From Actinophytocola sp963840275 (GTDB lineage Bacteria > Actinomycetota > Actinomycetes > Mycobacteriales > Pseudonocardiaceae), in NCBI GenBank assembly GCA_963840275.1, contig CAWIYK010000005.1, positions 1,984,001 to 2,048,000 on the forward strand: a stretch of 64,000 bases of DNA. Reading direction: 5' to 3'. Shown here one piece after another: positions 1 through 7,614 of this stretch; the stretch's first letter is position 1; each line of letters starts with the position of its first letter. Both the position numbers and the translations under genes were made by a program. The notes under the pieces were generated by a model. The model was given only the letters and a program-made list of their open reading frames with translations. It searched no databases and had not been told where the DNA came from.

Positions 1-210
1 GGTGGCGGTGAGCAGCGTGGCCGTCACGACCCACGTGTACTGCGTCTGCGTGCCGTTGAGCGAGCCGATGATCAGTGGCAGCGCGGTCGAGACCACCGTC
101 GAGCTGATCATCGCGACGAACAGCGCGAGCAGCAGTCCGGACAGCGACTCGAGCACGTGCCGGTGCGCCATCGCCCCTGGTCGCTCGGCGCCTGTCTTCG
201 CCGCAGTCAT
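1..210 (-). CDS. MFS drug:H+ antiporter, DHA2/EmrB-QacA type, N-terminal part
   Basis: The gene runs off the left edge; only the first 70 codons are present. The ATG at 210 is preceded by a GGAGG box 8 nt upstream. A polar leader of about 25 residues is followed by a hydrophobic helix containing LFVAMISSTVVSTALPLI, the helix-1 signature of 14-helix efflux pumps (family consensus roughly LD.TIVN.ALP), then TQYTWVVTATLL at the start of helix 2. Such pumps export hydrophobic drugs across the inner membrane using the proton gradient. It is divergent from a TetR gene across a 102-bp spacer with a palindrome, the usual repressor/pump arrangement. Substrate cannot be told from this fragment. Confidence 0.75.
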   Translation of the reverse strand, partial: MTAAKTGAERPGAMAHRHVLESLSGLLLALFVAMISSTVVSTALPLIIGSLNGTQTQYTWVVTATLLTAT

Positions 211-253
211 CCCCTCGGCCTCCATTTCACCCCATCGCGCCCTTGGCTGATTC

Positions 254-268
254 TTGCCCATTGGGCAA
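254..268. promoter_or_regulatory. Probable TetR operator
   Basis: The site reads TTGCCCA-T-TGGGCAA, a perfect 7-1-7 inverted repeat in the spacer between the divergent MFS and TetR genes. Its length and place fit a TetR dimer site. That the neighbouring TetR protein binds it is inference. Confidence 0.6.
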
Positions 269-312
269 ACTTGCACAACAGGAAGAATATTCCCCGGATA
301 AGGTGATACACC

Positions 313-894
313 GTGGAGCCCGTCGACACGCTGCGTACCCGGAAGAAGGCCGCGACCCGGCAGTCGCTGCACGAGGCCGCGCTGCGCCTCGCGATGGCGG
401 ACGGCCTCGACGGCGTGACCGTCGAGGACATCGCCGACGAGGTCGGGGTGTCGCGGCGGACGTTCTCGAACTACTTCGCGAACAAGGAGGACGCGGTCCT
501 CTACGCGGACCGGGAGCGGATGCGGACGCTGCTCGACCTGGTGCGGCTTCGGCCGGCGGCCGAGCGGCCGTGGCTCGCGCTGCGCCGCAGCACCGCCGAC
601 CTGTACCGCGACCGGACGATGCCGGATCCGGAGTGGGTGGCGCAGCTGCGGTTGCTGCGCAGGCATCCCTCGCTGCTCGCGCGGCAGGCGGCGGACCAGA
701 TCACCCTGGAGCGCGACCTGGCCGGTGTCCTCGCCGAGCGCGGCCACGGCCTCGAACCGGAACTGGCCAGGCTCATGGCGGCGGTGTACCTCGCGACGCT
801 GCGCACCGCCGGGGCGCTGTGGCTCGAGGAGTCCGGTGAGCAGCCTCTGCCGGAACTCGTCGACCGCCTGTTGAGTCGAGTGCACCCACGCTGA
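313..894 (+). CDS. TetR/AcrR family transcriptional regulator
   Basis: A 193-residue protein of normal TetR length. Residues about 10-57 form the N-terminal helix-turn-helix, with ALRLAMADGLDGVTVEDIA followed by GVSRRTFSNYFANKE, the most conserved TetR segment. The C-terminal two thirds is helical and would form the ligand and dimer domain. Start is GTG at 313 with an AAGGTGA-like box just upstream. It is divergent from the MFS pump, so the likely role is ligand-released repression of the pump and itself through the palindrome at 254-268. The effector is unknown. Confidence 0.85.
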   Translation: MEPVDTLRTRKKAATRQSLHEAALRLAMADGLDGVTVEDIADEVGVSRRTFSNYFANKEDAVLYADRERMRTLLDLVRLRPAAERPWLALRRSTADLYRDRTMPDPEWVAQLRLLRRHPSLLARQAADQITLERDLAGVLAERGHGLEPELARLMAAVYLATLRTAGALWLEESGEQPLPELVDRLLSRVHPR

Positions 895-927
895 CCTGGT
901 AGCCCCGGCACCCGCGCGCACACCCAG

Positions 928-1584
928 TCAGGCGGGCCTGCGGTGGTACTCGTTGACGTACTCCTGCCGCGACAGCGCCTGAATAGCACCCATCACCTCG
1001 TCGGTCACCGCGCGGCGGGCTCGCAGGTTGTGCTCGGTGCGGTCCGCGAACGACAGGGGCGCGCCGAACCGCACGGTGATCCGCGCCGGCCTGGGGATCC
1101 GGGCCCCGCCAGGCTGCAGCGCCTCCGTGCCGGACAGCGCCACCGGCACCACCGGCGCGCCCGTGTTCAGCGCCAGCACCGCCACCCCCGTGTACCCCCG
1201 GTAGAGCCGCCCGTCCAGCGACCGGGTGCCCTCCGGGTAGATCGCGAACGCGCCACCAGCGTTGAGCACCTGCTGCGCCGCACCGAGCGCGGCCAGCCCC
1301 GCGTGCGCGTTGCCGCGCTCCACCGGCACGTAGCCGAGCCCGCCGAGGAACCCCGCGGTCAGCCGTCCGCGCAGGCCGGCGCCGGTGAAGTACTCCGCCT
1401 TGCCGAGGAACCGGATCCGGCGCGGCACCACGAACGAGATCACCGCGGTGTCCAGCGCCGCGCGGTGGTTCGCCGCGAAGATCACCGGGCCGTCGGCGGG
1501 GACGTGCTCGAGTCCCAACACCGTGGGGCGGTACACCGCCCGCGCCGCCGGCGCGAGTACATAACGGACAAACTGTTGCAGCAC
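928..1584 (-). CDS. 1-acyl-sn-glycerol-3-phosphate acyltransferase family protein (PlsC-like)
   Basis: About 218 residues. It has the acyltransferase HX4D motif NHRAALD (H40, D45), then FLGKAEYF and the glycerol-phosphate-binding YPEGTRS near residue 113. The family transfers acyl chains from acyl-CoA or acyl-ACP to lysophospholipids at the membrane. The frame stays open to 1626, but GTG at 1584 follows GAGAGGG at the right distance and gives the normal family N terminus (LQQFVRYVLAPAAR), so I prefer it. The gene stands alone and faces the TetR gene tail to tail. Actinobacteria carry several paralogues, so it need not be the main PlsC. Confidence 0.85.
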   Translation of the reverse strand: MLQQFVRYVLAPAARAVYRPTVLGLEHVPADGPVIFAANHRAALDTAVISFVVPRRIRFLGKAEYFTGAGLRGRLTAGFLGGLGYVPVERGNAHAGLAALGAAQQVLNAGGAFAIYPEGTRSLDGRLYRGYTGVAVLALNTGAPVVPVALSGTEALQPGGARIPRPARITVRFGAPLSFADRTEHNLRARRAVTDEVMGAIQALSRQEYVNEYHRRPA

Positions 1585-1648
1585 AGTCCCTCTCCCGGTG
1601 TCGACGTCCGCCGTCCAGCATGACACGCCCCCGGGCTACAGTTCCCGT

Positions 1649-2104
1649 GTGGACCGAACCACCGTGCCCTCGGAGCTGGCTCTGCTGCTGGAGACCTGGC
1701 CCCAGCCCGACCGCGACGAGCAGGCCTTCCCGTTCGTCACCGTCGACGAGAACGGCTTCCCGCACGTCATGCTGCTGTGCACGGCCGAGCTGCTCGCCAC
1801 CCCCGACCGGGACGCGCTGCTCGTCGCGATCGTCAGCGCCACGGCCAGAGCGAACCTGGCCCGCAACGGTGTCGCGACGCTCATCGCGGCCGACGGCGCG
1901 GCCGCGCACTACACGAAGCTGCGGGTGCACGAGGCCACCGAGCACGACGAGTTCGCCATCTTCACCTGCCATGTCGTCCACTACAAGCGCGACTCGCTCG
2001 GCATCCCGTTGCGTCCCATGGACTTCCGCGCGACCCAAGAGGTCGCGGAGAGCGAGCGCTGGACCATGACGCGCGCCGCGCTGTCGCGGCACGCGTCCAA
2101 GTAG
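1649..2104 (+). CDS. FMN-binding split-barrel (pyridoxamine 5'-phosphate oxidase-like) protein
   Basis: About 151 residues with the layout of small PNPOx-like flavin or F420 binding proteins: an N-terminal helix (ELALLLETW), strands FPFVTVDENGFPHVMLL, then a barrel ending in MDFRATQEVAESERWT. The substrate is unknown; these proteins range from heme or F420 enzymes to stress proteins. The GTG at 1649 lies 7 nt after TACAGT (1636-1641), a leaderless arrangement seen repeatedly in this window; an upstream in-frame ATG at 1598 has no better support. It is divergent from plsC and followed 11 bp later by a Nudix gene on the same strand. Confidence 0.6.
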   Translation: MDRTTVPSELALLLETWPQPDRDEQAFPFVTVDENGFPHVMLLCTAELLATPDRDALLVAIVSATARANLARNGVATLIAADGAAAHYTKLRVHEATEHDEFAIFTCHVVHYKRDSLGIPLRPMDFRATQEVAESERWTMTRAALSRHASK

Positions 2105-2115
2105 GACGATCCACG

Positions 2116-2628
2116 GTGGACCGGCCGGACGACCTCCCCGTCGAGCACCGCACCGCGGTCCGCGTCGTCGTGCTCGACGAGCGGGACCAGATCCTCCTGT
2201 TCCGCACCCGCAGCCCGGACTACCCGGAACTCGGCACCTGGTGGGAGCTGCCCGGCGGCGGCATCGACCCCGGTGAGTCCTATCTGGACGCCGCGGTGCG
2301 GGAACTGCGCGAGGAGACCGGGTTCGTCGTCGGTCGCGACCGGGTCGGGCCGCCGACGTGGACCCGCACGGCGACGTTCAAGTGCCGCGGGTTCCGGCGC
2401 GTGCAGGACGAGGTCGTCGTGACGGCGCGCCTGGCCGGCGTCGCGCCCGCGGTCGACGTCGCGGGTCAGCTGGACTACGAGCTGGACGCGTACCTCGCCG
2501 CCCGCTGGTGGCCGATGGCCGAGCTGCTGACCACCACCGATCGCTGCTACCCGGGGCGCCTCCCCGAGCTGCTGCCGGCGCTGCTCGCGGGCGAGCCCGT
2601 CGCCGAGCCGTTCGAGACGTGGTCCTGA
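2116..2628 (+). CDS. Nudix hydrolase
   Basis: About 170 residues. A complete Nudix box lies at residues 47-69: GG-x-IDPGE, seven residues, then RELREETGF, matching GX5EX7REUXEEXGU, so the Mg2+-binding glutamates are intact. Nudix enzymes cleave nucleoside diphosphates linked to another moiety; the specificity cannot be read here. GTG at 2116 is chosen because of a weak AGGA upstream and because the fold begins soon after at RTAVRVVVLD. The gene follows the PNPOx-like gene by 11 bp and may be co-transcribed with it. Confidence 0.85.
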   Translation: MDRPDDLPVEHRTAVRVVVLDERDQILLFRTRSPDYPELGTWWELPGGGIDPGESYLDAAVRELREETGFVVGRDRVGPPTWTRTATFKCRGFRRVQDEVVVTARLAGVAPAVDVAGQLDYELDAYLAARWWPMAELLTTTDRCYPGRLPELLPALLAGEPVAEPFETWS

Positions 2629-2656
2629 CCGGTCCCGCGAATGGCACGATGTGCCC

Positions 2657-3187
2657 GTGACCGAGATCCGCGTCGCCCACACGGCCGACCTCGCACCCGA
2701 CACGCTCGCCGTGGTGCGGGCACTGCTCAAGGGCGTGTTCGACGACTTCGACGACACCGGCTGGGCGCACTCGCTCGGCGGCATGCACGTGATCGCCTTG
2801 GAGGACGGCGCACCGATCGGGCACGCGTCCGTGGTTCAGCGGCAGCTGCTGTACCAGGGCGGGGCCCTGCGTACCGGGTACGTCGAGGGGGTCGCGGTGC
2901 GTGCCGACCGGCGGCGCCGGGGCGTCGGGGACGCGCTCATGGCGTCGGTCGACCGGATCGTCCGCGGCGGGTACGAACTCGGCGCGCTCAGCTCCAGCGC
3001 GGTGGCGGTCCCGCTGTACACCGGACGCGGATGGCAGCTGTGGCAAGGAAAGTCCTCGGCCATGACCCCGAACGGGGTACGGCCGACCGAGGACGACGAC
3101 GGCGGGATCTACGTCCTGCCGGTGTCCGTCGAACTCGACCTGTCGGCCGAGCTGACGTGTGACTGGCGTGACGGCGAGGTCTGGTAG
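2657..3187 (+). CDS. aac(2')-I: Aminoglycoside 2'-N-acetyltransferase, AAC(2')-I type (GNAT fold)
   Basis: 176 residues, close to mycobacterial AAC(2')-Ic (181). Family-specific blocks are visible in order: VAHTADL near the N terminus, WAHSLGGMH (36-44), GYVEGVAVRAD (74-84), the acetyl-CoA loop RRRRGVG (86-92), YELGALSSSA (106-115), LYTGRGW (120-126), DDDGGIYVLP (147-156) and the C-terminal SAELTCDWRDGEVW. The enzyme acetylates the 2' amino group of aminoglycosides such as gentamicin, tobramycin and dibekacin using acetyl-CoA, in the cytoplasm; a housekeeping substrate is suspected in mycobacteria. GTG at 2657 lies 6 nt after CACGAT; GTG at 2651 is the alternative. No mobile element is near, so it looks chromosomal and intrinsic. 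Confidence 0.9.
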   Translation: MTEIRVAHTADLAPDTLAVVRALLKGVFDDFDDTGWAHSLGGMHVIALEDGAPIGHASVVQRQLLYQGGALRTGYVEGVAVRADRRRRGVGDALMASVDRIVRGGYELGALSSSAVAVPLYTGRGWQLWQGKSSAMTPNGVRPTEDDDGGIYVLPVSVELDLSAELTCDWRDGEVW

Positions 3188-3191
3188 CGCC

Positions 3192-3410
3192 TCAGCCCTC
3201 GCCGACGTCCGGGCGTTCGGCCCGCAGCTTCCGGCCGAGGTTCTCGTTCTCGGTGGGCGACTTCCAGTGGTCCGGGGCGTCCGAGCCCTGCTCGAGCGGG
3301 TCGGTGCCCAGCGCGTCCTCGTCGAGGTCCTCCGCGCTCGACAGCGCCGCACCGTCCGTCTCGACCTGGTCCGGCGCGGTGGTCTCGTCCGCCAGGTTCG
3401 GGTCGGTCAT
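3192..3410 (-). CDS. Small acidic hypothetical protein, 72 residues
   Basis: A short acidic protein with no hydrophobic segment, rich in D and E, containing SSAEDLDEDALGTDPLEQG, which resembles the DPLEEG-type segment of DUF5709-like actinobacterial proteins; I would not assign it firmly. ATG at 3410 has an excellent AGGAG box and overlaps the TGA of the upstream gene by 4 bp (ATGA), so the two are translationally coupled. The function is unknown. Confidence 0.7.
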   Translation of the reverse strand: MTDPNLADETTAPDQVETDGAALSSAEDLDEDALGTDPLEQGSDAPDHWKSPTENENLGRKLRAERPDVGEG

Positions 3411-4066
3411 GCTCGCTCCTCGCCATCGTGGTCGTCGTCGTGGGGGACGGCGCGCTGCTGATCCCGCACGTCGGCGGGATCGGCCTCGATCGTCCCGGTG
3501 TCTGCTGCGGTGTCTGTCACGACATCCTCGTCCGGCTCGACGAGCATCTGCTGCTCCAGCAGATCCGCCTCGTCGGCCATGGTGGGCTCCGGTTCCACAA
3601 CCCCCTCCGATCCATCCGACTGCTCGCTCCAGTGGAGCAGCCCGATCGTCATGGTCAGCGCGCGCCGCACGGTGTCCAACCCGGTGCGCCGGTCGACCCC
3701 GCGCACCGCGAGGTCCAGTTGGAACGAAGCATCCTCCGGGCTGCCGTTGAGGTCTGCGAGCATCGCCCGGATCGTCGCGCGTACCGGCGGGTCCAGCTCG
3801 TCGATGCCGACCTGCTCGTTGCCGTCGTCCCGCAGGTCCACGGCGAACGCCGCCTGGTCCGGCATCGCGCCGGTGCTGTTGCGCACCGCCGAAGTGGCGA
3901 GGCCGATCAGCTCCGCGACGACCTCGCGGACGTAGGGCCGCAACGCGTCGCCGGGGTGATCGGCGACGGCCTCGAGCGTCTCGGTCAGACCGTTCGAGTC
4001 GGCTTCCATTACACAGTGGACGAGCTGGTGGGCAACCGCCTGCGCTTCGGGATCCTCGCTCCGCAT
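3407..4066 (-). CDS. Hypothetical protein with acidic C-terminal tail
   Basis: 219 residues, not recognised. The N-terminal 150 residues look helical and soluble, with ALRPYVREVVAELIGLATSAV and a conserved-looking AFAVDLRDDGNEQV. The last 60 residues are low-complexity and acidic (EPDEDVVTDTAADTGTIE). There is no signal peptide or membrane helix. It is coupled to the small acidic gene downstream through a 4-bp stop/start overlap, suggesting that the two products work together or are needed in similar amounts. Confidence 0.65.
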   Translation of the reverse strand: MRSEDPEAQAVAHQLVHCVMEADSNGLTETLEAVADHPGDALRPYVREVVAELIGLATSAVRNSTGAMPDQAAFAVDLRDDGNEQVGIDELDPPVRATIRAMLADLNGSPEDASFQLDLAVRGVDRRTGLDTVRRALTMTIGLLHWSEQSDGSEGVVEPEPTMADEADLLEQQMLVEPDEDVVTDTAADTGTIEADPADVRDQQRAVPHDDDHDGEERA

Positions 4067-4193
4067 CGCGCGCTCCCTCCGTCGGCGCCTGTCCGGTCAC
4101 ACAGGGATGCCCGTCCCACACGTTCGGCAAACATGGCGGTGGCGGCCGGGATGCCCCCCGGCCGCCACCGCGAACACCTACGAATACCGCTGT

Positions 4194-4361
4194 CTACCAG
4201 CGGTACCAACGACCCGTGCCGCTCCCGACCGGACGCCGCATGACGAAGCCGAGCAGCCACACCACGAGCAGTACGCCGGCGACGATCCACAGCGCCTTGA
4301 CCGCGAAACCGACGCCGAACAGCACCAGAATCAGTAACAGGACCAAGATAAGGGGAAGCAT
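4194..4361 (-). CDS. Small hydrophobic membrane protein, 55 residues
   Basis: The ATG at 4361 is preceded by AAAGGTG. The sequence is two hydrophobic helices, LPLILVLLLILVLFGVGFAV and WIVAGVLLVVWLLGFVM, followed by a basic aromatic tail ending GTGRWYRW. Proteins of this size and pattern (often annotated simply as hydrophobic protein) are common in actinobacteria and often stress-related; no function can be read. The in-frame extension to 4445 lacks a ribosome site. Confidence 0.7.
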   Translation of the reverse strand: MLPLILVLLLILVLFGVGFAVKALWIVAGVLLVVWLLGFVMRRPVGSGTGRWYRW

Positions 4362-4548
4362 GTCGCACCTTTCTCGTTGTCGACCGGTCGACCCCGACGT
4401 CCGTGCCGCGCCAACGATCCGAGCCGTCGGATCCGACCCTCGCAAGGCCTACCCGGGCCACCCCTCGGCAAACGCGGCCGAATGGCCGGTTTCCTGGGGT
4501 AACCAGCCGGGTACCCGGAGCGGGTAGACCGGACGAGAGGTGCAAGCC

Positions 4549-5025
4549 ATGGACAGCAACAGCTATGTGGCGTTCTTGGTCATCGGAACCGTGCTGGTCG
4601 TGATCGACGGGCAGATCATCTACCGCAACGGCCGCCGTTTCCTGCAACAGGCCACGCCGAACGCCCCGGCGGAGTCGCTGACACGGCTCGTGTCGGTGCT
4701 GTTCCACCTCGGCACTCTTGGCGTGCTCGCGTTGCTCTCCACCATCGACGTCCCGGCGGACACCGCCACCGAGGGCGTCGTGCTGCGGCTCGGCATCGTG
4801 CTGCTCATCGTCGGGATCGCGCACTGGATCGCGGTCGCCTCGCTGGCGCGCATCCGGGACCGCGAGGAGTTCGACGAGGTCAGCTCGGAACGGAATGCCC
4901 GGCGGCAGGCGCACGACCAGGCGATGCGGGCACAGGGCACGTACGTGCCGGAGCCGACCGAGAGCCCCGCCTACAACGGGGACAGCGCGACCGCGGTCGT
5001 CAACCGGCAGCACCCGCAACGCTAG
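4549..5025 (+). CDS. Hypothetical integral membrane protein
   Basis: 158 residues with three predicted membrane helices: YVAFLVIGTVLVVIDGQII (helix 1), a segment around LVSVLFHLGTLGVLALLSTI, and LRLGIVLLIVGIAHWIAVAS. The last 55 residues are polar and end in the cytoplasm or as a disordered tail. ATG at 4549 is preceded by GAGAGG; a GTG at 4540 is an alternative. The last 26 bp overlap the end of the convergent prs-like gene. Not recognised beyond the membrane topology. Confidence 0.65.
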   Translation: MDSNSYVAFLVIGTVLVVIDGQIIYRNGRRFLQQATPNAPAESLTRLVSVLFHLGTLGVLALLSTIDVPADTATEGVVLRLGIVLLIVGIAHWIAVASLARIRDREEFDEVSSERNARRQAHDQAMRAQGTYVPEPTESPAYNGDSATAVVNRQHPQR

Positions 5026-5959
5026 GCGCGTCGAACAGGGCGCTGACCGACTCGCCGTTGTGGATGCGGCGCATGGCCTCGGCCAGCGCGGGCGCGATGG
5101 ACAGGACCGTGAGCTTGCCGGAGCGCTCCGCGATCGGGACCGTGTTGGTGCAGACGATCTCGGTGACGTCGGGCTGACCGCCGATGCGACCGAGCGCGCC
5201 GGCGGCGAACAGGCCGTGGGTGCACGCGACGCGGATCGACTTGACGCCGCGTTCGCGCAGCTTGGCCAGCAGCTCGATCACCGTGCTGCCCTTGGCGATC
5301 TCGTCGTCCAGCACGATGACGTCCCGGCCGGCGACTTCGCCGATGACCGACGTGATCTCCACGCGGTCGTCGGCGAACCGCTGCTTCGCGCCCGCGGCCA
5401 CCGGAACGTCGAGCAGGCGCGCGAAGTGGGACGCCTCCTTGGCGTTGCCGAGGTCCGGCGAGACCACGATGGTGTTGGACAGGTCGTAGCGACGGAAGTA
5501 GATGGCGAGCTCCCGCAGCGCGTGCAGGTGGTCGACGGGGACGCTGAAGAAACCGTGCACCTGCGGTGAGTGCAGGGTCATCGCGAGCACCCGGTTCGCG
5601 CCGGCGGTCGCGAGCAGGTCGGCCACCAGTCGACCGCCGATGGAGATCCGGGGCGCGTCCTTCTTGTCACTGCGCGCATAGGCGTAGTGCGGGAGCACGA
5701 CGGTCGTCCGCGCCGCGGAGGCGCCGCGCGCGGCATCCAGCATGAGCAGCAGCTCCACCAGGTTCTCCTGCACCGGCGTCACCAGCGGCTGGATCAGGAA
5801 GACGTCGCGTTCCCGACAGTTGGCCTGCAGCTGCACCTCGATGCAGTCGTTGGCGAAACGCTTGACCCGCACCGGGCGGAGCGGGACCTCGAGGTGCGAG
5901 CAGATCTCCCCCGCCAGCTCCGGGTGCGCACTACCACTGAAGACGGCGATCTCCCGCAC
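5000..5959 (-). CDS. Ribose-phosphate pyrophosphokinase paralogue with divergent PRPP loop
   Basis: 319 residues, normal PRPP synthetase length. The first domain has IAVFSGSAHPELA, RDVFLIQP and YAYARSDKKDAP, equivalent to the ATP-binding YARQDRKD region, then MTLHSPQVHGFF. The second domain has VVSPDLGNAKEASHFA where canonical enzymes have DxGGxxRAR, and the PRPP-binding loop reads VLDDEIAKGSTV instead of the usual VDDMIDTAGT. The two aspartates of the loop are kept but flanking residues differ. Canonical enzymes make PRPP from ribose 5-phosphate and ATP. The changes suggest a second paralogue with altered regulation or substrate. Start is GTG at 5959 after AGGGAG. Confidence 0.8.
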   Translation of the reverse strand: MREIAVFSGSAHPELAGEICSHLEVPLRPVRVKRFANDCIEVQLQANCRERDVFLIQPLVTPVQENLVELLLMLDAARGASAARTTVVLPHYAYARSDKKDAPRISIGGRLVADLLATAGANRVLAMTLHSPQVHGFFSVPVDHLHALRELAIYFRRYDLSNTIVVSPDLGNAKEASHFARLLDVPVAAGAKQRFADDRVEITSVIGEVAGRDVIVLDDEIAKGSTVIELLAKLRERGVKSIRVACTHGLFAAGALGRIGGQPDVTEIVCTNTVPIAERSGKLTVLSIAPALAEAMRRIHNGESVSALFDAPSVAGAAG

Positions 5960-6043
5960 GAGTCCCTACTCCCTGTTCCGAACCGGGCTGACCAGCGCGC
6001 CGATGCTACTGGCGCACTGACCAGCCCGTTCGGGAGGGACGGT

Positions 6044-6214
6044 CTAGTTGGGCGTGAGGCCGCCGATGACGGCGCCCACCACCTGGACCGTGCCGATGGA
6101 GGTCAGTACGAAGACGGTGACGAGTGCGACCTTGAGAAGCGTGCGCCACCATGCGAGCAACATGCCGGTGAGGATGACGACGACGAGCAGCGTGGACGTG
6201 GCGATGGCGGACAT
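6044..6214 (-). CDS. Small membrane protein, 56 residues
   Basis: ATG at 6214 follows GGGAGGGA. The protein has two hydrophobic stretches, STLLVVVILTGMLLAWW and VALVTVFVLTSIGTVQVVGA, and almost no soluble part. It lies upstream of the prs-like gene on the same strand and is divergent from the HTH/RAM regulator at 6417, sharing a spacer with an imperfect inverted repeat. Function unknown; location suggests regulation by that neighbour, which is inference. Confidence 0.65.
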   Translation of the reverse strand: MSAIATSTLLVVVILTGMLLAWWRTLLKVALVTVFVLTSIGTVQVVGAVIGGLTPN

Positions 6215-6268
6215 GCGGGGTTCCCTCCCTGGGTGATGCAGGAAGAACCGAGAACGAACCACAGCTGC

Positions 6269-6307
6269 TGTGTATGCTCACGCATGATCTTTGTGCGAGC
6301 ACACACA
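6269..6307. promoter_or_regulatory. Imperfect 16-7-16 inverted repeat, candidate operator
   Basis: Arms TGTGTATGCTCACGCA (6269-6284) and TGTGCGAGCACACACA (6292-6307) pair at 13 of 16 positions. They sit in the 202-bp spacer between the small membrane gene and the HTH/RAM regulator. The symmetry and place suggest an autoregulatory site; direct evidence is lacking. Confidence 0.45.
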
Positions 6308-6416
6308 AATAGTACCGGTGACACACAGCGAGACCCTCTGGATGTCAAAGGTTCGTTGTGTAACCGTGCCCCTAACGAGTGAACCCATCTGTCAGCTGTG
6401 TGCGGTACGCTGCCGC

Positions 6417-7523
6417 GTGACCATGATCGGCCAAGGCCGACCTGCGGCCAAGGAAGCGATGCGAGCGGCCGTCCAGCGACTGCTCAACGAGCTCAACGTC
6501 TCGCAGTCGGAACTGGCCAGGCAGCTGACCCAGGCGGCGAGCGAACACGGCCTCAAACGCGGTGACGCCGACAAGGAAGTGCACTACGACCCGGCGATGG
6601 TGAACCGTTGGCGGGACGGCAAGCTCGTCATGAGCCGCCAGGCCGCGTGGCTGCTCGACCATCTCTACCCCGGCGTCGCGGGCAGCAGCTTCCAGGACCT
6701 GCGCGACCGGTACATCCTGGCGAACGACCGAGGGCAGGTGCCGGAGCCGACCCAGGTGGCCGCGCAGACCCTGCTCGAGGGCGCGAGCTGCAGCGCCGAG
6801 GCGCTCGCCAACCGGCTGCCACACCGCGCACTGCCGCTGGCCGGCGACGAGGTCATGGCCGTGCTGCTGCTGTCCGTAGTGGACGTCGACGAGACCCGGC
6901 AGATTATCGCAGAGCTCGTGTCCCGGACACCCGAGGTGCGCGCGATCGCCATGTACGACGTTCTGGGACACTGGGACGTGGCAGTAAAACTGGCCGCATC
7001 GACCGATGTCGACCTCAACGCCTTCTACGCACTGGTGCACGAGGCGTTGGTCGTGAATGACATGGCCGGCGCGGAGGAGGACCCGGAAGCAGAGGTGGCC
7101 GAGTTCACCGGCCACCGTTTCCTGGTCACCGATCTCGAGCGAGTCCGTCGACCCGGCTCGACCGAGCCGCCGGCCTTTCTAGTACTGGACGACCCGGACG
7201 ACTACGATGCGCTCCGGGTTCAACGGGCGTTCCTGTTCGTCGAGCTCAAGACGGTCCCCGCGTTGCGCAGAGTCATTGCGCAACAACAGATCGAACGGCT
7301 CGTGAGCGAGGACCTGCCCCCGACCTGTCGCCACATCATCGAAGCGATCACCTTTACCGACGACGCCGTGATTCTGGAAATAGTGATGACCTGCGCAAAC
7401 GGCATTCGGCGACTCAACCAACTGAATCGGATCATTGGTCCTTACCTGACCAGGTTCAAAGCGCAGAAATACAACCTCTTGGTTTTTGCGTCCGACGAAG
7501 AAGGCTGGCATACCGGCTACTAG
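6417..7523 (+). CDS. Predicted regulator: HTH domain plus two RAM/ACT-like (Lrp-type) domains
   Basis: 368 residues. Residues about 24-85 look like a helix-turn-helix of XRE type (VSQSELARQLTQ, then YDPAMVNRWRDGKL, then AAWLLDHLYPG). Residues about 146-215 resemble the Lrp/AsnC ligand (RAM) domain: AVLLLSVVDVDET, PEVRAIAMYDVLGHWDVAVKL, matching the pattern of a strand, a helix, xxVxxxxxxxGxxD and a strand. Residues about 270-357 look like a second RAM copy (AFLFVELKTVPALR, ITFTDDAVILEIV, YLTRFKAQKYNLLV). GTG at 6417 is 5 nt after TACGCT, a leaderless start. It is followed by a diiron-oxidase-like gene 91 bp later. I do not recognise this architecture as a named family; domain calls are by eye. 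Confidence 0.55.
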   Translation: MTMIGQGRPAAKEAMRAAVQRLLNELNVSQSELARQLTQAASEHGLKRGDADKEVHYDPAMVNRWRDGKLVMSRQAAWLLDHLYPGVAGSSFQDLRDRYILANDRGQVPEPTQVAAQTLLEGASCSAEALANRLPHRALPLAGDEVMAVLLLSVVDVDETRQIIAELVSRTPEVRAIAMYDVLGHWDVAVKLAASTDVDLNAFYALVHEALVVNDMAGAEEDPEAEVAEFTGHRFLVTDLERVRRPGSTEPPAFLVLDDPDDYDALRVQRAFLFVELKTVPALRRVIAQQQIERLVSEDLPPTCRHIIEAITFTDDAVILEIVMTCANGIRRLNQLNRIIGPYLTRFKAQKYNLLVFASDEEGWHTGY

Positions 7524-7614
7524 CAGTTCCCGGCGAATGGTCGCCCATGAGAACCGACCACCGCCGGTCTTCCTATCTAGGCTCCCAGTTCCTCCCAGGA
7601 AGACATATCCTTCA

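Noticed and set aside
773..2092. Long minus-strand frame across plsC and the PNPOx-like gene
   Set aside because: It covers real genes in other frames, has no domain and no ribosome site.
2657..3187. Generic GNAT acetyltransferase
   Set aside because: Blocks specific to AAC(2')-I are present along the whole length, so the narrower call is better.
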